A stretch of 64,000 nt of DNA from Alphaproteobacteria bacterium (GCA_013815465.1 JACDGE010000004.1:1-64000), one strand, 5' to 3'. Counted from the stretch's first letter, positions 21,892 to 31,325 are shown. Notes: generated from the sequence alone by a model not told the origin. A program made the numbers and translations.

Positions 21892-23454
21892 ATGACAACA
21901 TTTAAGTCCTTTGGCCTGCCCTCTTTTCTCAATGAAGCTCTTGAGAGGATGGACATTGCCATCCCTACTCCTATCCAAGAAAAAGCTATTCCCGCAGGCC
22001 TTGAAGGTCATGATATCTTGGGATCTGCCCAAACGGGTACAGGAAAAACCATGGCTTACCTTATTCCTCTCATTACAAACCTAATGAAGACGGAACGGTC
22101 AACAGCCCTTATTATGGCGCCGACCCGTGAGCTTGCTGCCCAAATTCAAGATGCAGCCCGTGACTTGAACGGTAGAAAAATGAATGTCGTGCTCTTGATT
22201 GGGGGCGATTCAATGTACAAGCAACTCTCTGCTCTCAAGCGGGGGCCACGTCTTATTGTAGGAACTCCAGGTCGGATTAATGATCACCTCACCAGAGGAA
22301 CGTTACGGTTAAATGAAACTCGTTTTCTTGTCCTTGATGAGACCGATCGCATGTTGGATATGGGCTTTACGGACGTATTGAAAAAAATCGTTCACCATTT
22401 ACCAAAAGAACGTCAAACATTCATGTTTTCAGCGACTATGCCGCCAAGTATCAAGACTTTATCCATGGCCTATCTAACCGATCCTCAACATATTGCCGTA
22501 GGGTCAACGACCCAACCGGTTTTAAAGATCAAACAAGAAATCGTTCAGACCTCATCAAGTGATAAATTTCCATGTCTTATCAAAGAATTAGAGTCGCGAG
22601 AAGGCTCTGTCATTATCTTTGTAAAAACCAAGCATGGGGCGGATCGACTCGCAGAAAGACTTTCTCGCCAAGATCATCAGGCCAATGCCATGCATGGTGA
22701 TTTAAAACAACGCAAGCGGGAAGAAGTTATTAAAGACTTTAGAAACCTCACAAAGCGGATTTTAGTAGCTACAGATATCGCAGCTCGTGGACTCGATATT
22801 CCTCATATTAAGCACGTTATCAATTATGACCTTCCCCAATGTCCTGAAGATTACATTCATCGGATTGGCCGCACAGGGCGCGCAGGAATGGAAGGCCATG
22901 CCCTTTCCCTTGTCTCCCCAGAAGATGGGAATAAGTGGAGACGCATTCATAACCTTATCGAAACAGGGCATGATGATCCTTCCTTAGACGCTAAGTCCAA
23001 GTCACGAAATAGAACAAAGCAAAGACCCTTTCAAAAGTCTGGGCCATCAGATGGCAGGTTTGGAGCATCGAAGCGAGAAGACAACAAGTCAGGAGCCGGA
23101 AGGCATAACGAAAGAAAATTTGGAAGCCCAAAACGAGATGGTGACAAGCCGGACGCTTCAAGACATGAAGAAAGAAGGTTTGGGGCGCCAAAACGCGATG
23201 GCAACAAACCTGACGCTTCAAGACATGAAGAGAGAAGATTTGGAGCCCCAAAACGTGAGGGTGACAAGCCGGGCGGTTCAAGACATGAAGGTTTTAAGAA
23301 GAGTTTCTCCAAAAGAGGGCCCTCTAAGCCTACTGACGCCCGTAGCGAAGGATCAAGGCCTGAAGGAGCACAACGACCTGCTGCGTTCAAAAGAGCAGCT
23401 CCCAAGCGAGATACGGGTGGAAAGCGTGGCCCTTCCCAACGTGCATGGGCTTGA
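21892..23454 (+). CDS. DEAD-box RNA helicase (RhlE-like) with repeat tail
   Basis: ATP-dependent RNA helicase, likely acting in ribosome assembly or mRNA turnover. Residues 1-370 hold the core: Q-motif region FGLPSFLNEAL, Walker A AQTGTGKT, APTRELA, GTPGRI, motif II as DETD, SAT, and the C-terminal ARGLDIPHIKHV and HRIGRTGRAG. The DETD form departs from DEAD. Residues about 370-520 are a basic, disordered tail with near-perfect 20-residue tandem repeats (see repeat entry) plus more Arg/Lys/Gly-rich sequence, probably an RNA-binding extension. It is a single gene between the Tad unit and an outer-membrane protein gene. Confidence 0.93.
   Translation: MTTFKSFGLPSFLNEALERMDIAIPTPIQEKAIPAGLEGHDILGSAQTGTGKTMAYLIPLITNLMKTERSTALIMAPTRELAAQIQDAARDLNGRKMNVVLLIGGDSMYKQLSALKRGPRLIVGTPGRINDHLTRGTLRLNETRFLVLDETDRMLDMGFTDVLKKIVHHLPKERQTFMFSATMPPSIKTLSMAYLTDPQHIAVGSTTQPVLKIKQEIVQTSSSDKFPCLIKELESREGSVIIFVKTKHGADRLAERLSRQDHQANAMHGDLKQRKREEVIKDFRNLTKRILVATDIAARGLDIPHIKHVINYDLPQCPEDYIHRIGRTGRAGMEGHALSLVSPEDGNKWRRIHNLIETGHDDPSLDAKSKSRNRTKQRPFQKSGPSDGRFGASKREDNKSGAGRHNERKFGSPKRDGDKPDASRHEERRFGAPKRDGNKPDASRHEERRFGAPKREGDKPGGSRHEGFKKSFSKRGPSKPTDARSEGSRPEGAQRPAAFKRAAPKRDTGGKRGPSQRAWA
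23086..23289 (+). repeat. Tandem 60-bp repeat in the helicase tail
   Basis: Three full units (23086-23145, 23146-23205, 23206-23265) and part of a fourth encode KPDASRHEERRFGAPKRDGN-type 20-residue blocks. The second and third are almost identical, implying recent expansion by slippage or recombination; the frame is preserved. Confidence 0.88.
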
Positions 23455-23653
23455 TAGAAAGATTGTTTGGAGCCTGATACAGTATCCTATATTGCCATAG
23501 GGCAGCCCGGGAGCCTCATCTTTGCGAAGAAAGGGATGACAGCTCGTGGGGGATAGGGCTTTAGGAAATGAAAAAATCGGATGACGCCAATGAATATAAA
23601 TGTTTAAGTAATGACTTTATAAAAACACTCAAATGTCTTAACAGAAAAAATAG

Positions 23654-24577
23654 ATGCGGAAGAGATTTTTTAATTACTTTAAATATAAAAATACTGTTAT
23701 ATATTTAAGTTTTTTATTTTTCCCCTTACCTGTGTTTTGCACAGATGGTCCCTCTAATCCAGAAAAAGAGCCTAAAGAAGCATCTCCCCTAAATATCGGT
23801 AACTTTGCGCTGCCCACCCCACAACAACCTGGTCCTTTAATAAGCTTTGGGCAACATGTGATTAATAAAGATCAAGCCCAAGTTTTTTGGTTTGCGGACG
23901 ATTTTAAGGGAGAGAAAAAGCATAAAATTGATCTTATTCCCACCCTATTGCTTGGAGTTACAGATGATTTTTCGATTTCTTTCAGTGCTCCGCTCGCGGT
24001 AAAGTACAAAGATGAAAAGACGCATTCTTCAGGCTGTGAAGATATATTCTTGCAACTTGAGTATGCGCCTTATACAGCAAAAACAGCGAATTTTCAAGAA
24101 CAACTGACCTTACTTACCAGTATTACTTTTCCTACAGGTTCTACACACAAGCAGCCTCAAACGGGTTTTGGCTCATCCAGCTTCTTTGTAGGAGGGACAT
24201 TTAGCCGTATGTATACAGATTGGTTTGGCTTTACGTCTCATGGGGTCTTACTAACAACTTCCGATGAGGGAACAAAATTTGGCGATGAGTTTTTGTACCA
24301 ATGCGGTTTGGGAAGGAATATTTTTAGTATAGCTTCTGAATTGATTATTTCCGGAATGATAGAAATAGATGGTCAATACGTTAAAAAAGATAAAATAAAG
24401 AAAATTACCAATCCTGATTCGGGTGGAAATATACTATATGTAACTCCTTCACTGTGGATTTCCACAAAAAGGGTAATCTTTCAGGTGGGATTCGGGTTAC
24501 CCGCAACACAGCATTTGTTTGGAAATCAAAAAAAGAACAATTATTTACTGGCTGCCAATTGTGGGTGGACATTCTAG
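23654..24577 (+). CDS. Outer-membrane beta-barrel protein, MetA-type porin-like
   Basis: A 307-residue exported protein with a signal peptide ending near VFCTDG. The mature part shows alternating strand patterns, aromatic strand ends, and a terminal Phe (NCGWTF) as in outer-membrane barrels. The pattern LIPTLLLGVTDDFSISFSAP followed by TGSTHKQPQTGFGSSSF resembles the Phenol_MetA_deg/transporter-like barrel family. That family is assigned from pattern only and substrate is unknown. No strong ribosome site precedes the ATG. It converges on the PAS kinase gene. Confidence 0.65.
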   Translation: MRKRFFNYFKYKNTVIYLSFLFFPLPVFCTDGPSNPEKEPKEASPLNIGNFALPTPQQPGPLISFGQHVINKDQAQVFWFADDFKGEKKHKIDLIPTLLLGVTDDFSISFSAPLAVKYKDEKTHSSGCEDIFLQLEYAPYTAKTANFQEQLTLLTSITFPTGSTHKQPQTGFGSSSFFVGGTFSRMYTDWFGFTSHGVLLTTSDEGTKFGDEFLYQCGLGRNIFSIASELIISGMIEIDGQYVKKDKIKKITNPDSGGNILYVTPSLWISTKRVIFQVGFGLPATQHLFGNQKKNNYLLAANCGWTF

Positions 24578-24602
24578 GGGTGCAAGCTGCAGATAATGCT
24601 CC

Positions 24603-26975
24603 TTAAGCGAGACAAGCCATTTGATCCTTTGCTTGAACCTCTAAAGGAAGACGGGGTAAAAAACAGCTGACGGTTGTTCCACTATTGGCTTTTGCACCCA
24701 ATTCTACGCGGCCTCCGTGGAGCTCAATCAGCTTTTTTACCAATGACAGCCCAAATCCAGAGCCAGCGTCCCTCTCATCTTTTCCCTGTTCGAATGTATT
24801 AAACATGCGTATTTGCTCCTCAAATGCTATTCCTCCGCCCCGATTGGTCACAGATACAATAAGTTCTTCTTGTATAATATTTGCTTCCATTATGATTTTT
24901 CCATTGCTCGACGTGGATTTAATGGCATTGCTTAAAAGATTTAAGAGCACTTGCTTAAGACGCCCTTCATCAGCAACCCACTTATTTATCTCCTTATTGC
25001 ACTTAATAGTAATATGCTGTCTATTTTCTTCTGCCGCTTTGGAAATAAGTTTTACGACATTTTGTAATAATTCTGGAATTTTTACAATACTAAGCTCAAG
25101 TGCTAAATGTCCGGCTTCGATGGACGCTAAATCTAAAATATCATTTACAAGTGACAAAAGATTTGTTGAAGCCTCTAATACACCCTCCACATAGTTATTT
25201 TGTTTTTCATTTAATTCTCCAAAATATTTATTTTTTAAAGACTCAGTAAAACCAATAATTGTGTTAAGAGGTGATTTTAATTCATGAGAAACACTTTCAA
25301 TGAATTCTGATTTTAAGTGATCAGCAGTTTCAAGGGCTTCATTCTTTTCTTGGAGAACTTGCTGCACATGAAAGGTGTCAGTGGTATCAACACAACTTAT
25401 CAGGTGACTACCATTGGGAAGAGGAAAATAGCCAAAATTTAGAATCATTCCATCTCTTCTTTTGAGCTGCTCTGCTTTAGGGACGCGGTCAGTAATACTT
25501 TCAATAAACTGTGCTTTATACGTTTCCCAATCATCTTGATAATCAAAAAAATCTTTTAATTTTTCCACGATTTGATTCAGATGTTGCCCGATATTAATAT
25601 CTCCCTCTTCGAAATTCCAAAGGCGGCGAAAACTAGGGTTAAAAATTTCAAGGCGATTATTGCTGCCTATAACAACGACTCCCTCAAAAAGATTATCTAA
25701 AGTAGCTTGATATGAATTGAGGAGAGTTTTGTTGTTTCTCTCAAGACTCAAATAATTTGTTACATCCTCAATCATGAACAAAAGCCCGCCCATGGGGTGA
25801 GGAGCACTAAAAATCCGTAGCGTTCGCTCATCCGGCAAGTGCAGCATTTCTTCTATGGGTTCCCGTTGCTCTGTAAGCAGTTGAAGACACTTCTTTTTAT
25901 GAGCAGGAAAGTCGGCATATTCAGGAAGCTGTCGTCGGCCTCTCAACTCTTCAAGAACTTCATCCAAACGGGGGTGTGTTTTAAGGAATTCTTCATCAAA
26001 ACTATTTAAATTCACATAAGCTTGATTGTAATATTGCAAAGTACCAAAACCATCATAAATAGCGATGGCTGTTGAAAGATGAGCGAGAACCTCATCATGG
26101 GCATCCACAAGATTTTGAATTTCCTTTTGGGCATTCTTAAGCTCTGAAATATCAAAAGCAACGCCTAGCGTCCCCTTTTCTAATGCATTTGGGAGCTCAC
26201 AAATACGAAAATGTCGTCCGTCCTGTTCAGCCATCGCAGCTGAACCTTCAAAAAATTGCTTTTCATTCGTATGAAGTGCTTTACGAGCAAGTATCTTAGC
26301 CGTACGAGATGGAATGAGCTCAATGCCTTCGTGTTGTACAACCTGAGAAGTGGCTCCCACGACCTCTGAATAGGCACGGTTACAATAGGTAATCCTTTGA
26401 TCTTGGTCTCGATGCCAGATAAGAATAGGCAGCATGTCTAATGTCGCTTGTAACGTCCTCAAAAAACTTTCTTTTTTCTGGGAATTTTCTGCATTCAGGC
26501 GTTCAAGATAGGTCGACTCTGTAATATTCTGGAGCCAGAAAATATATTTTCCTTTTAACGGCTCTCCTTCAAAGGCGTAAATAGCATTGCCTTTGGCTGG
26601 GTGGATTTGTATTTTAAAGCAAACACCTTTATTAATTAATTCATTTATTGCTGATTCTACTTCATGAAAAACGTCCGGATGTAAAAAATCCTTAAAAGAT
26701 TGAAGAGAATGACCTGGAAAGAAAGGAGAGCGATCAATAATTTGATCTCCCTCACATAAAGCCCACGCATCATCACGTGTTAAAAGAATATGCTTTAATG
26801 TTCGAGTATTTTGGCGCTCTGTTAGCCACAACATGCAAAAGACGCCTCCCAGGAGAAGAAACAAAGAAGCCCAAGAAAAGGCAGAAAAGTATCCACTGGC
26901 CCAGCCGATTGAAGGAACGGCTCCAATAAATAAAAATAAGGCTATGTTTTTTATCAAACTTTTTTGTGCCTCCAT
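24603..26975 (-). CDS. Membrane PAS histidine kinase with altered ATP site
   Basis: A 790-residue sensor kinase. Two membrane segments (about 8-50) are followed by three or four PAS-like domains (about 75-150, 170-275, 290-405, 415-535), a HisKA dimerisation domain with SHELKSPLNTIIG (His near 563) and a HATPase domain with LLNLLSNA (N box), FNTFEQGKD (F box) and GSGFGLSLVKKL (G2 box). The G1 box reads VTNRGGGI: the usual adenine-binding Asp (DxGxG) is replaced by Asn. That may lower ATP binding or mark a pseudokinase or phosphatase-biased protein, as known for some alphaproteobacterial cell-cycle kinases. No response regulator gene is adjacent. Confidence 0.88.
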   Translation of the reverse strand: MEAQKSLIKNIALFLFIGAVPSIGWASGYFSAFSWASLFLLLGGVFCMLWLTERQNTRTLKHILLTRDDAWALCEGDQIIDRSPFFPGHSLQSFKDFLHPDVFHEVESAINELINKGVCFKIQIHPAKGNAIYAFEGEPLKGKYIFWLQNITESTYLERLNAENSQKKESFLRTLQATLDMLPILIWHRDQDQRITYCNRAYSEVVGATSQVVQHEGIELIPSRTAKILARKALHTNEKQFFEGSAAMAEQDGRHFRICELPNALEKGTLGVAFDISELKNAQKEIQNLVDAHDEVLAHLSTAIAIYDGFGTLQYYNQAYVNLNSFDEEFLKTHPRLDEVLEELRGRRQLPEYADFPAHKKKCLQLLTEQREPIEEMLHLPDERTLRIFSAPHPMGGLLFMIEDVTNYLSLERNNKTLLNSYQATLDNLFEGVVVIGSNNRLEIFNPSFRRLWNFEEGDINIGQHLNQIVEKLKDFFDYQDDWETYKAQFIESITDRVPKAEQLKRRDGMILNFGYFPLPNGSHLISCVDTTDTFHVQQVLQEKNEALETADHLKSEFIESVSHELKSPLNTIIGFTESLKNKYFGELNEKQNNYVEGVLEASTNLLSLVNDILDLASIEAGHLALELSIVKIPELLQNVVKLISKAAEENRQHITIKCNKEINKWVADEGRLKQVLLNLLSNAIKSTSSNGKIIMEANIIQEELIVSVTNRGGGIAFEEQIRMFNTFEQGKDERDAGSGFGLSLVKKLIELHGGRVELGAKANSGTTVSCFLPRLPLEVQAKDQMACLA

Positions 26976-27077
26976 GTCTTATATTTAGTCACAAAAATTA
27001 CTTTTTCACAAGGGACGTGTTTTCGGAAGGCAGCAAAAAGATGAAGAAAAGGAAGAGTATTGTGATTATACAAGGGA

Positions 27078-27596
27078 TTAGTGTTTCTTAGCTTCCTCAT
27101 TTTTTATAACATAATCCCACAATTCTTCAAGAATACGCGCGTAAAGCTCTCGCTTAAAAGGTACGATTAGATCTAAAAGCTCTGTTTTTTCAGCCCATTT
27201 CCAAGCACGAAACTCGGGATGATAGGTATTGATGTTGATGTCTTCATCTTGTCCCCGAAAACGTAAAATATACCAAATTTGCTTTTGACCCTTAAATTTT
27301 CCATGCCATAAACGCTCTGAAATTTGGGGGGGTAAATCATATTTGTACCATGTTTTTGACTTAACAATGATTTCTACGTTACGGGTTCCAATTTCTTCTT
27401 CCAATTCACGGAGCATGGCTTGATCTGTATCTTCGTGAGGGCCTATTCCTCCTTGAGGCATTTGCCACGCATAGTCTGTTACCTCCAAACGCTGGCCTAC
27501 AAAGATTTTGTTCTCTGCATTGAGAATCATCATTCCCACAGCTGGACGGTATAAAGGATCTCCAAATTCATCGTCAAAAAAGCGCATATCATTCAC
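27078..27596 (-). CDS. rppH: RNA pyrophosphohydrolase RppH
   Basis: Nudix hydrolase that removes pyrophosphate from mRNA 5' ends and starts RNA decay (also called NudH/InvA). The 172-residue protein starts MNDMRFFD and YRPAVGMMILN. The Nudix box is complete: GGIGPHEDTDQAMLRELEEEIG. PQGGI and the Trp-rich RAWKWAE segment are typical of RppH rather than of diadenosine-only hydrolases. The gene is in the same direction as the PAS kinase, 102 bases upstream of it. Confidence 0.93.
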   Translation of the reverse strand: MNDMRFFDDEFGDPLYRPAVGMMILNAENKIFVGQRLEVTDYAWQMPQGGIGPHEDTDQAMLRELEEEIGTRNVEIIVKSKTWYKYDLPPQISERLWHGKFKGQKQIWYILRFRGQDEDININTYHPEFRAWKWAEKTELLDLIVPFKRELYARILEELWDYVIKNEEAKKH

Positions 27597-28056
27597 TTCT
27601 CATATTGCCTAAACTAACAGATTACACCTTTTTAAGGACTTTTTTAAGCCAAGTTCTGCTTAAAAAATCGAGAAAAGTACGAAACGAGTCTGTCATTTGT
27701 CATTGTTAAGATAGAGTGTATTGTTTTTCAACGAAAAAATGGGAGACCCCCTAAGAGAAAAATTTTATGCCACTAATTATATTGACAAAGACCCGCAAGA
27801 TATCTATATGATGACTTACGATGTCAAGAAGTGATGTCTTTAATTAATTTATGAGAACCCATTTAATGTCTAACGTTGACAAAAAAAATTTTCAAATTTC
27901 TTTCTCCAGTGGACTCCACCTCCTCCTCCGCTAAGGCGGAGCATACTCAACTATTTCACACATTTTATACCGATCGATTTTTACAAAATAACCAATTTGT
28001 GGACTTTTGTAGAATTCAACTAATTTAATATACTTATTATTTAAACGAGGAAAACG
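27597..28056. other. Intergenic stretch with a possible gene remnant
   Basis: The gap holds an isolated 31-codon frame (27739-27834, starting MGDPLREKFYATNYIDK and ending DVKK) that looks like real protein sequence but has no proper ribosome site; it may be a fragment. CTCCGC/GCGGAG form a small hairpin near 27924-27939. The last 100 bases are AT-rich and should hold the promoter of the transporter gene. Confidence 0.4.
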
Positions 28057-29271
28057 ATGTCTCCTTCACGTTCAGTTGCATGGATGATCTGGATGATTGC
28101 ATCCATATTTTATGCTTATCAATACGTTTTACGGGTTATGCCCAATATCATGCTTGAAGATATTATGCAGCAATTTAATATTGATGCAGCGGTCTTCGGT
28201 CAATATTCAGGATTTTATTATCTCGGGTATTGCATTGTCCATTTACCCATCGCCATCATGCTGGATCGCTATGGCCCCAAAAAAGTCATGGCGGGGTGCA
28301 TCTTACTGACAGCTATCGGCCTCTTGCCGATCATTATGACAGACTATTGGGTGTACCCTATAGTGGGTAGAACCCTCATTGGTATGGGCTCTTCTGCGGC
28401 CATCCTAGGGGCTTTTAAAGTCATTCGTATGGGCTTTAGGGAAGAACGCTTTGCAAGAATGCTGAGCCTTGCGGTTACCATTGGGCTGATCGGCGCCATC
28501 TATGGAGGCGGCCCCGTGAGCTATATGTGCGATACCTTGGGCTATAAAGTGGTCGTTCAAATTTTTGTCGGATTAGGTATTGTCTTGGCTGGATTAACGT
28601 ACTTTATCGTCCCCAATATGGTCCCCAGCCCTCACAGGCCTATTCGAGCTGATATTAAGGAGGTTCTAACCAATCCTAGAGTGATATCTTTATGCATATT
28701 TGCAGGTATGATGGTAGGTCCTTTAGAAGGATTTGCCGATGTGTGGGGATCAGAATTCTTGAAGCAAGTCTATGGTTTTGATACGGGTGTGGCAAGTTAC
28801 CTCCCCTCCATGATTTTCGTGGGGATGTGCTTCGGAGCTCCCATTCTAACCCTAATTGCGGAAAAGACGGGTAGTTATTTAGGCTGTATTATAGGCGCTG
28901 GAATTGTTATGGCCTTTATTTTTATGGCTTTAATTTTGGGGTTCCTGACGGTCAATAGCATAACCATTGGCTTTCTGATCGTGGGTCTTTCGCAAGCCTA
29001 TCAGATCATTGCGATTTATAAGGCCTCGACCTATGTTCCTGAACATGTATCTGGACTGACAACAGCCGTTGCGAATATGATTATTATGAGCTTTGGATAT
29101 GGGTATCATACGGTTATCGGTTTGGTGGTCAATGCTTATGAAGGAATCAACATGGTTCAAGCCTACGTCTATGGGGTCGGCGTGATTCCAATCATTGTAG
29201 GCATGGGCGCTACAGGATGCGCTGTGCTTGCATGGCACGATAAAAGGAGGATGAATAATGTTATTATCTAA
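28057..29271 (+). CDS. MFS transporter
   Basis: Major facilitator superfamily permease of 404 residues with about 12 membrane segments. The A-motif-like MLDRYGPKKVMAG loop lies between segments 2 and 3; GRTLIGMGSSAAILGAFKVIR fits segment 4. The substrate cannot be told; similar permeases are common in intracellular bacteria for metabolite uptake. It starts a probable operon: the next gene (YbaK family) begins inside its last five codons. Confidence 0.88.
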   Translation: MSPSRSVAWMIWMIASIFYAYQYVLRVMPNIMLEDIMQQFNIDAAVFGQYSGFYYLGYCIVHLPIAIMLDRYGPKKVMAGCILLTAIGLLPIIMTDYWVYPIVGRTLIGMGSSAAILGAFKVIRMGFREERFARMLSLAVTIGLIGAIYGGGPVSYMCDTLGYKVVVQIFVGLGIVLAGLTYFIVPNMVPSPHRPIRADIKEVLTNPRVISLCIFAGMMVGPLEGFADVWGSEFLKQVYGFDTGVASYLPSMIFVGMCFGAPILTLIAEKTGSYLGCIIGAGIVMAFIFMALILGFLTVNSITIGFLIVGLSQAYQIIAIYKASTYVPEHVSGLTTAVANMIIMSFGYGYHTVIGLVVNAYEGINMVQAYVYGVGVIPIIVGMGATGCAVLAWHDKRRMNNVII

Positions 29272-29734
29272 AAGCGCTCAAAGCGTTCAGGCAGCCCTCG
29301 AAGAGAAGGGTATAACATCTCGAGTTGTAGAGCTTGCGGCCAGCACAAGAACAGCTCAGGACGCAGTGGCTGCTATTGGCTGCGATGTGGCTCAGATTGT
29401 TAAGTCGCTTATCTTTAAGACGAGGATGTCGCAGAAACCCGTCCTCGTTTTGGCGTCAGGTCCCAACAGGGTGAATGAAAAGCACATTGAATCTCTCGTG
29501 GGGGAAAGTATCGTCAAAGCAGATGCGGACTTTACCCGCAAGGTCACAGGCTTTGCCATCGGCGGGATTCCTCCCTTTGGCCACAAGCAGGCTATCGAAT
29601 TGATTTTTATTGATGAAGATTTACTAAACTTTGAGGATGTATGGGCTGCAGCCGGCACACCTCATGCGGTGTTTTGTTTGAAGGGAAAAGATTTACGAGA
29701 GATGACAAAGGGTAAGGTCGTTTCGGTTCAATAA
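29258..29734 (+). CDS. YbaK/ProX-type aminoacyl-tRNA deacylase
   Basis: A 158-residue protein of the YbaK/EbsC family, which removes wrongly attached amino acids from tRNA. Characteristic segments are CDVAQIVKSLIFK with the conserved Lys, VLASGPNRVNEK, and FAIGGIPPFGHK. The start at 29258 overlaps the transporter gene by 14 bases and follows AGGAGG. Members clear Cys, Ala or other amino acids from tRNA(Pro) and other tRNAs; specificity is not visible. Confidence 0.9.
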   Translation: MLLSKSAQSVQAALEEKGITSRVVELAASTRTAQDAVAAIGCDVAQIVKSLIFKTRMSQKPVLVLASGPNRVNEKHIESLVGESIVKADADFTRKVTGFAIGGIPPFGHKQAIELIFIDEDLLNFEDVWAAAGTPHAVFCLKGKDLREMTKGKVVSVQ

Positions 29735-29748
29735 AAAAGGAGAAAACG

Positions 29749-30162
29749 ATGTCATTTGAAAATAAGCTCGTCGCTCTTGTGAATAAAGAAATTGAAACGG
29801 GAGTTGCCATGAATGCGATTGCCCATATGACCATTGGTCTTGGCGCACAGTTGAATCATGAGCTCTTGAGGCTTAATGACTACCAGGATAAAGATGGTAA
29901 CATCTACCCACGTATCTCCCAAATGCCTTTTATGATTTTGCGGGGGAAATCCAGTGAAATCAGGAAAGCAGTGGGTCAGGCAAAGGAACACCAAATGCAA
30001 TTTAGTGTCTTTACCCATACGATGACAGGCGGCACCTATCAGGAACAGTTGGACAATACACTGCTAACGCCTGAAGAACAGCTCATTTATTATGGCGCTG
30101 TTCTCTTTGGACCATGGGATGATGTGAGCCAAATAACGAAACGGTTTTCGCTATATAAGTGA
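29749..30162 (+). CDS. DUF2000 family protein
   Basis: A 137-residue protein matching the DUF2000 family, small cytoplasmic proteins with a peptidyl-tRNA hydrolase-like fold. Conserved parts are the start NKLVALVNKEIETGVAMNAIAHM, YPRISQMPFMILRGKS, and TGGTYQEQL. The function of the family is unknown. GGAGAAAACG precedes the ATG and the gene is third in the transporter-deacylase operon, 14 bases after its neighbour, hinting at a linked role. Confidence 0.82.
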   Translation: MSFENKLVALVNKEIETGVAMNAIAHMTIGLGAQLNHELLRLNDYQDKDGNIYPRISQMPFMILRGKSSEIRKAVGQAKEHQMQFSVFTHTMTGGTYQEQLDNTLLTPEEQLIYYGAVLFGPWDDVSQITKRFSLYK

Positions 30163-30193
30163 AGATCTATTCGATCACTGAATACTGCATGCC

Positions 30194-30478
30194 TTACTCC
30201 ACCACGAGATCCTGATACTCTAAATGACGCTTTATGTAGGAATGCACATATGAGCAACTGGGGATGACGCGGTAATGGTTTTCCACGGCGTAATCGAGGG
30301 CAAACTTAACAATGTTCCCCGCGATCTCGTGGCCTCTCAATTCGGGGGGAACGTAGGTGTGGTAATAATCCAAGGTTTTTCCATCGGGTAAAATAGTATA
30401 ATCGAGAAGAGCTTTCTTGCCCTCTACCATTGAAAAAAACTGATGATTTTTTTTGTCATGTTCGATTGTAATGTTCAT
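30194..30478 (-). CDS. Small GNAT-like N-acetyltransferase (YjdJ type)
   Basis: A 94-residue protein of the short GCN5-like family typified by YjdJ/COG2388. The core is LDYYHTYVPPELRGHEIAGNIVK, where the acetyl-CoA-binding loop normally has RGxGxG, followed by CSYVHSYIKRH. The substrate is unknown. It is a single minus-strand gene that converges with the DUF2000 gene; a palindromic repeat lies just upstream. Confidence 0.82.
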   Translation of the reverse strand: MNITIEHDKKNHQFFSMVEGKKALLDYTILPDGKTLDYYHTYVPPELRGHEIAGNIVKFALDYAVENHYRVIPSCSYVHSYIKRHLEYQDLVVE

Positions 30479-30534
30479 TTTGTGTCTCCTTATATGCCTA
30501 TCGGACTAGAAATTACCTATTTACAACCCCCAGT

Positions 30535-30606
30535 GTCCTTCCCGCGTAGGCGGGAATCTATCAATATTTCAACCAGTGGTTGGACCCCCGCCTTCGCGGG
30601 GATGAC
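30535..30606. repeat. Palindromic repeat, CCCGCG...CGCGGG family
   Basis: CCCGCGTAGGCGGGA and CCCCGCCTTCGCGGG arms flank TCTATCAATATTTCAACC; GTCC and GATGAC lie outside. It is related to the repeats at 4638-4745 and 62363-62460. It lies between the GNAT-like gene and the broken sodB. Confidence 0.75.
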
Positions 30607-30633
30607 AATAGAGAGAAAACCAATAAACCATCC

Positions 30634-31325
30634 TCAGTTCCTTTGAGTATTCCCCAATAAATTCCCCTCCGCAAACGACCAATTCACAAGATGGTCAAGG
30701 AATATTTCGACATAATCCTTGCGACGGTTCTGGTAATCCAGATAATAGGCATGCTCCCAAATGTCACACACGAGAAGCGCTTTTTGACCATGGATCAGGG
30801 GCAAGTCCGCATCCTTAGTGCCCACAATTTTTAGCGTGCCATCTGTGTCCAGGATTAGCCATACCCATCCACTGCCAAAGAGTTGCGTTCCGGTTTCAAT
30901 AAATTGCTTTTTAAATTCATCAAAGCTACCAAAAGTTTTCATAATCTTCGCGAGAAGGGATCCGGTAGGTTGTCCCCCCCCTCTGCCTTCATGGAGGACC
31001 AATAAAAAGTATGATTCCAGTCTTGAGCGGCGGCATTAAAGAGAGGCTTTAAAGCCTGATCCTCCGCACTCTTCTTAATCAAAGCCTCAAGAGATAACCC
31101 GATGAGTCCCTTTTCTAGAGAGAGCCTATTAACCGTCTCCACATACCCTTTATGGTGTTTACCATGATGAAAGGTCATTGTTTTTTCCGATATATAAGGC
31201 TCGAGCGCATTTTCCTTATAGGGAAGAGGAGACAGGGTATATCCTGTGGAGGACTCCTGTCCTAACCCTATGCCATTTAATGCAATGACAGAAAGCAATG
31301 AGCAGCCGCTTATTAATTTTTTCAT
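30634..31325 (-). pseudogene. sodB: Periplasmic Fe-superoxide dismutase, frameshifted
   Basis: Two overlapping frames together make one Fe-superoxide dismutase. The first (30939-31325) has a signal peptide (MKKLISGCSLLSVIALNG), the metal ligand segment TFHHGKHHKGYV and NHTFYWSSMKAEGG. The second (30634-31002) supplies GGGQPTGSLLAKI, GSGWVWLILD and the ligands in CDIWEHAYYLDYQN. The switch falls in eight C at 30974-30981 (eight G on the coding strand); one more G would restore MKAEGGGQPTGSL. All ligands are intact otherwise, so the break is recent, a sequencing error, or a slippage switch. Function would be removal of superoxide outside the cytoplasm. Confidence 0.85.

Noticed and set aside
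23051..23500. 149-residue frame in the helicase tail
   Set aside because: It is the +1 frame of the tandem repeats and shows the same 20-codon periodicity only because the DNA repeats.
23461..23560. Repeat-like GTCATCCC/GCGAAG remnants after the helicase
   Set aside because: Only loose similarity to the palindromic family (AGCCCGGGAGC, GGGATGACAG); too decayed to define ends.
24685..25194. 169-residue plus-strand frame
   Set aside because: It is antisense to the HATPase and HisKA part of the PAS kinase, whose motifs are clear.
30939..31002. Two separate superoxide dismutase genes
   Set aside because: The two frames supply complementary halves of one dismutase and overlap at a run of G, so one frameshifted gene is the simpler reading.
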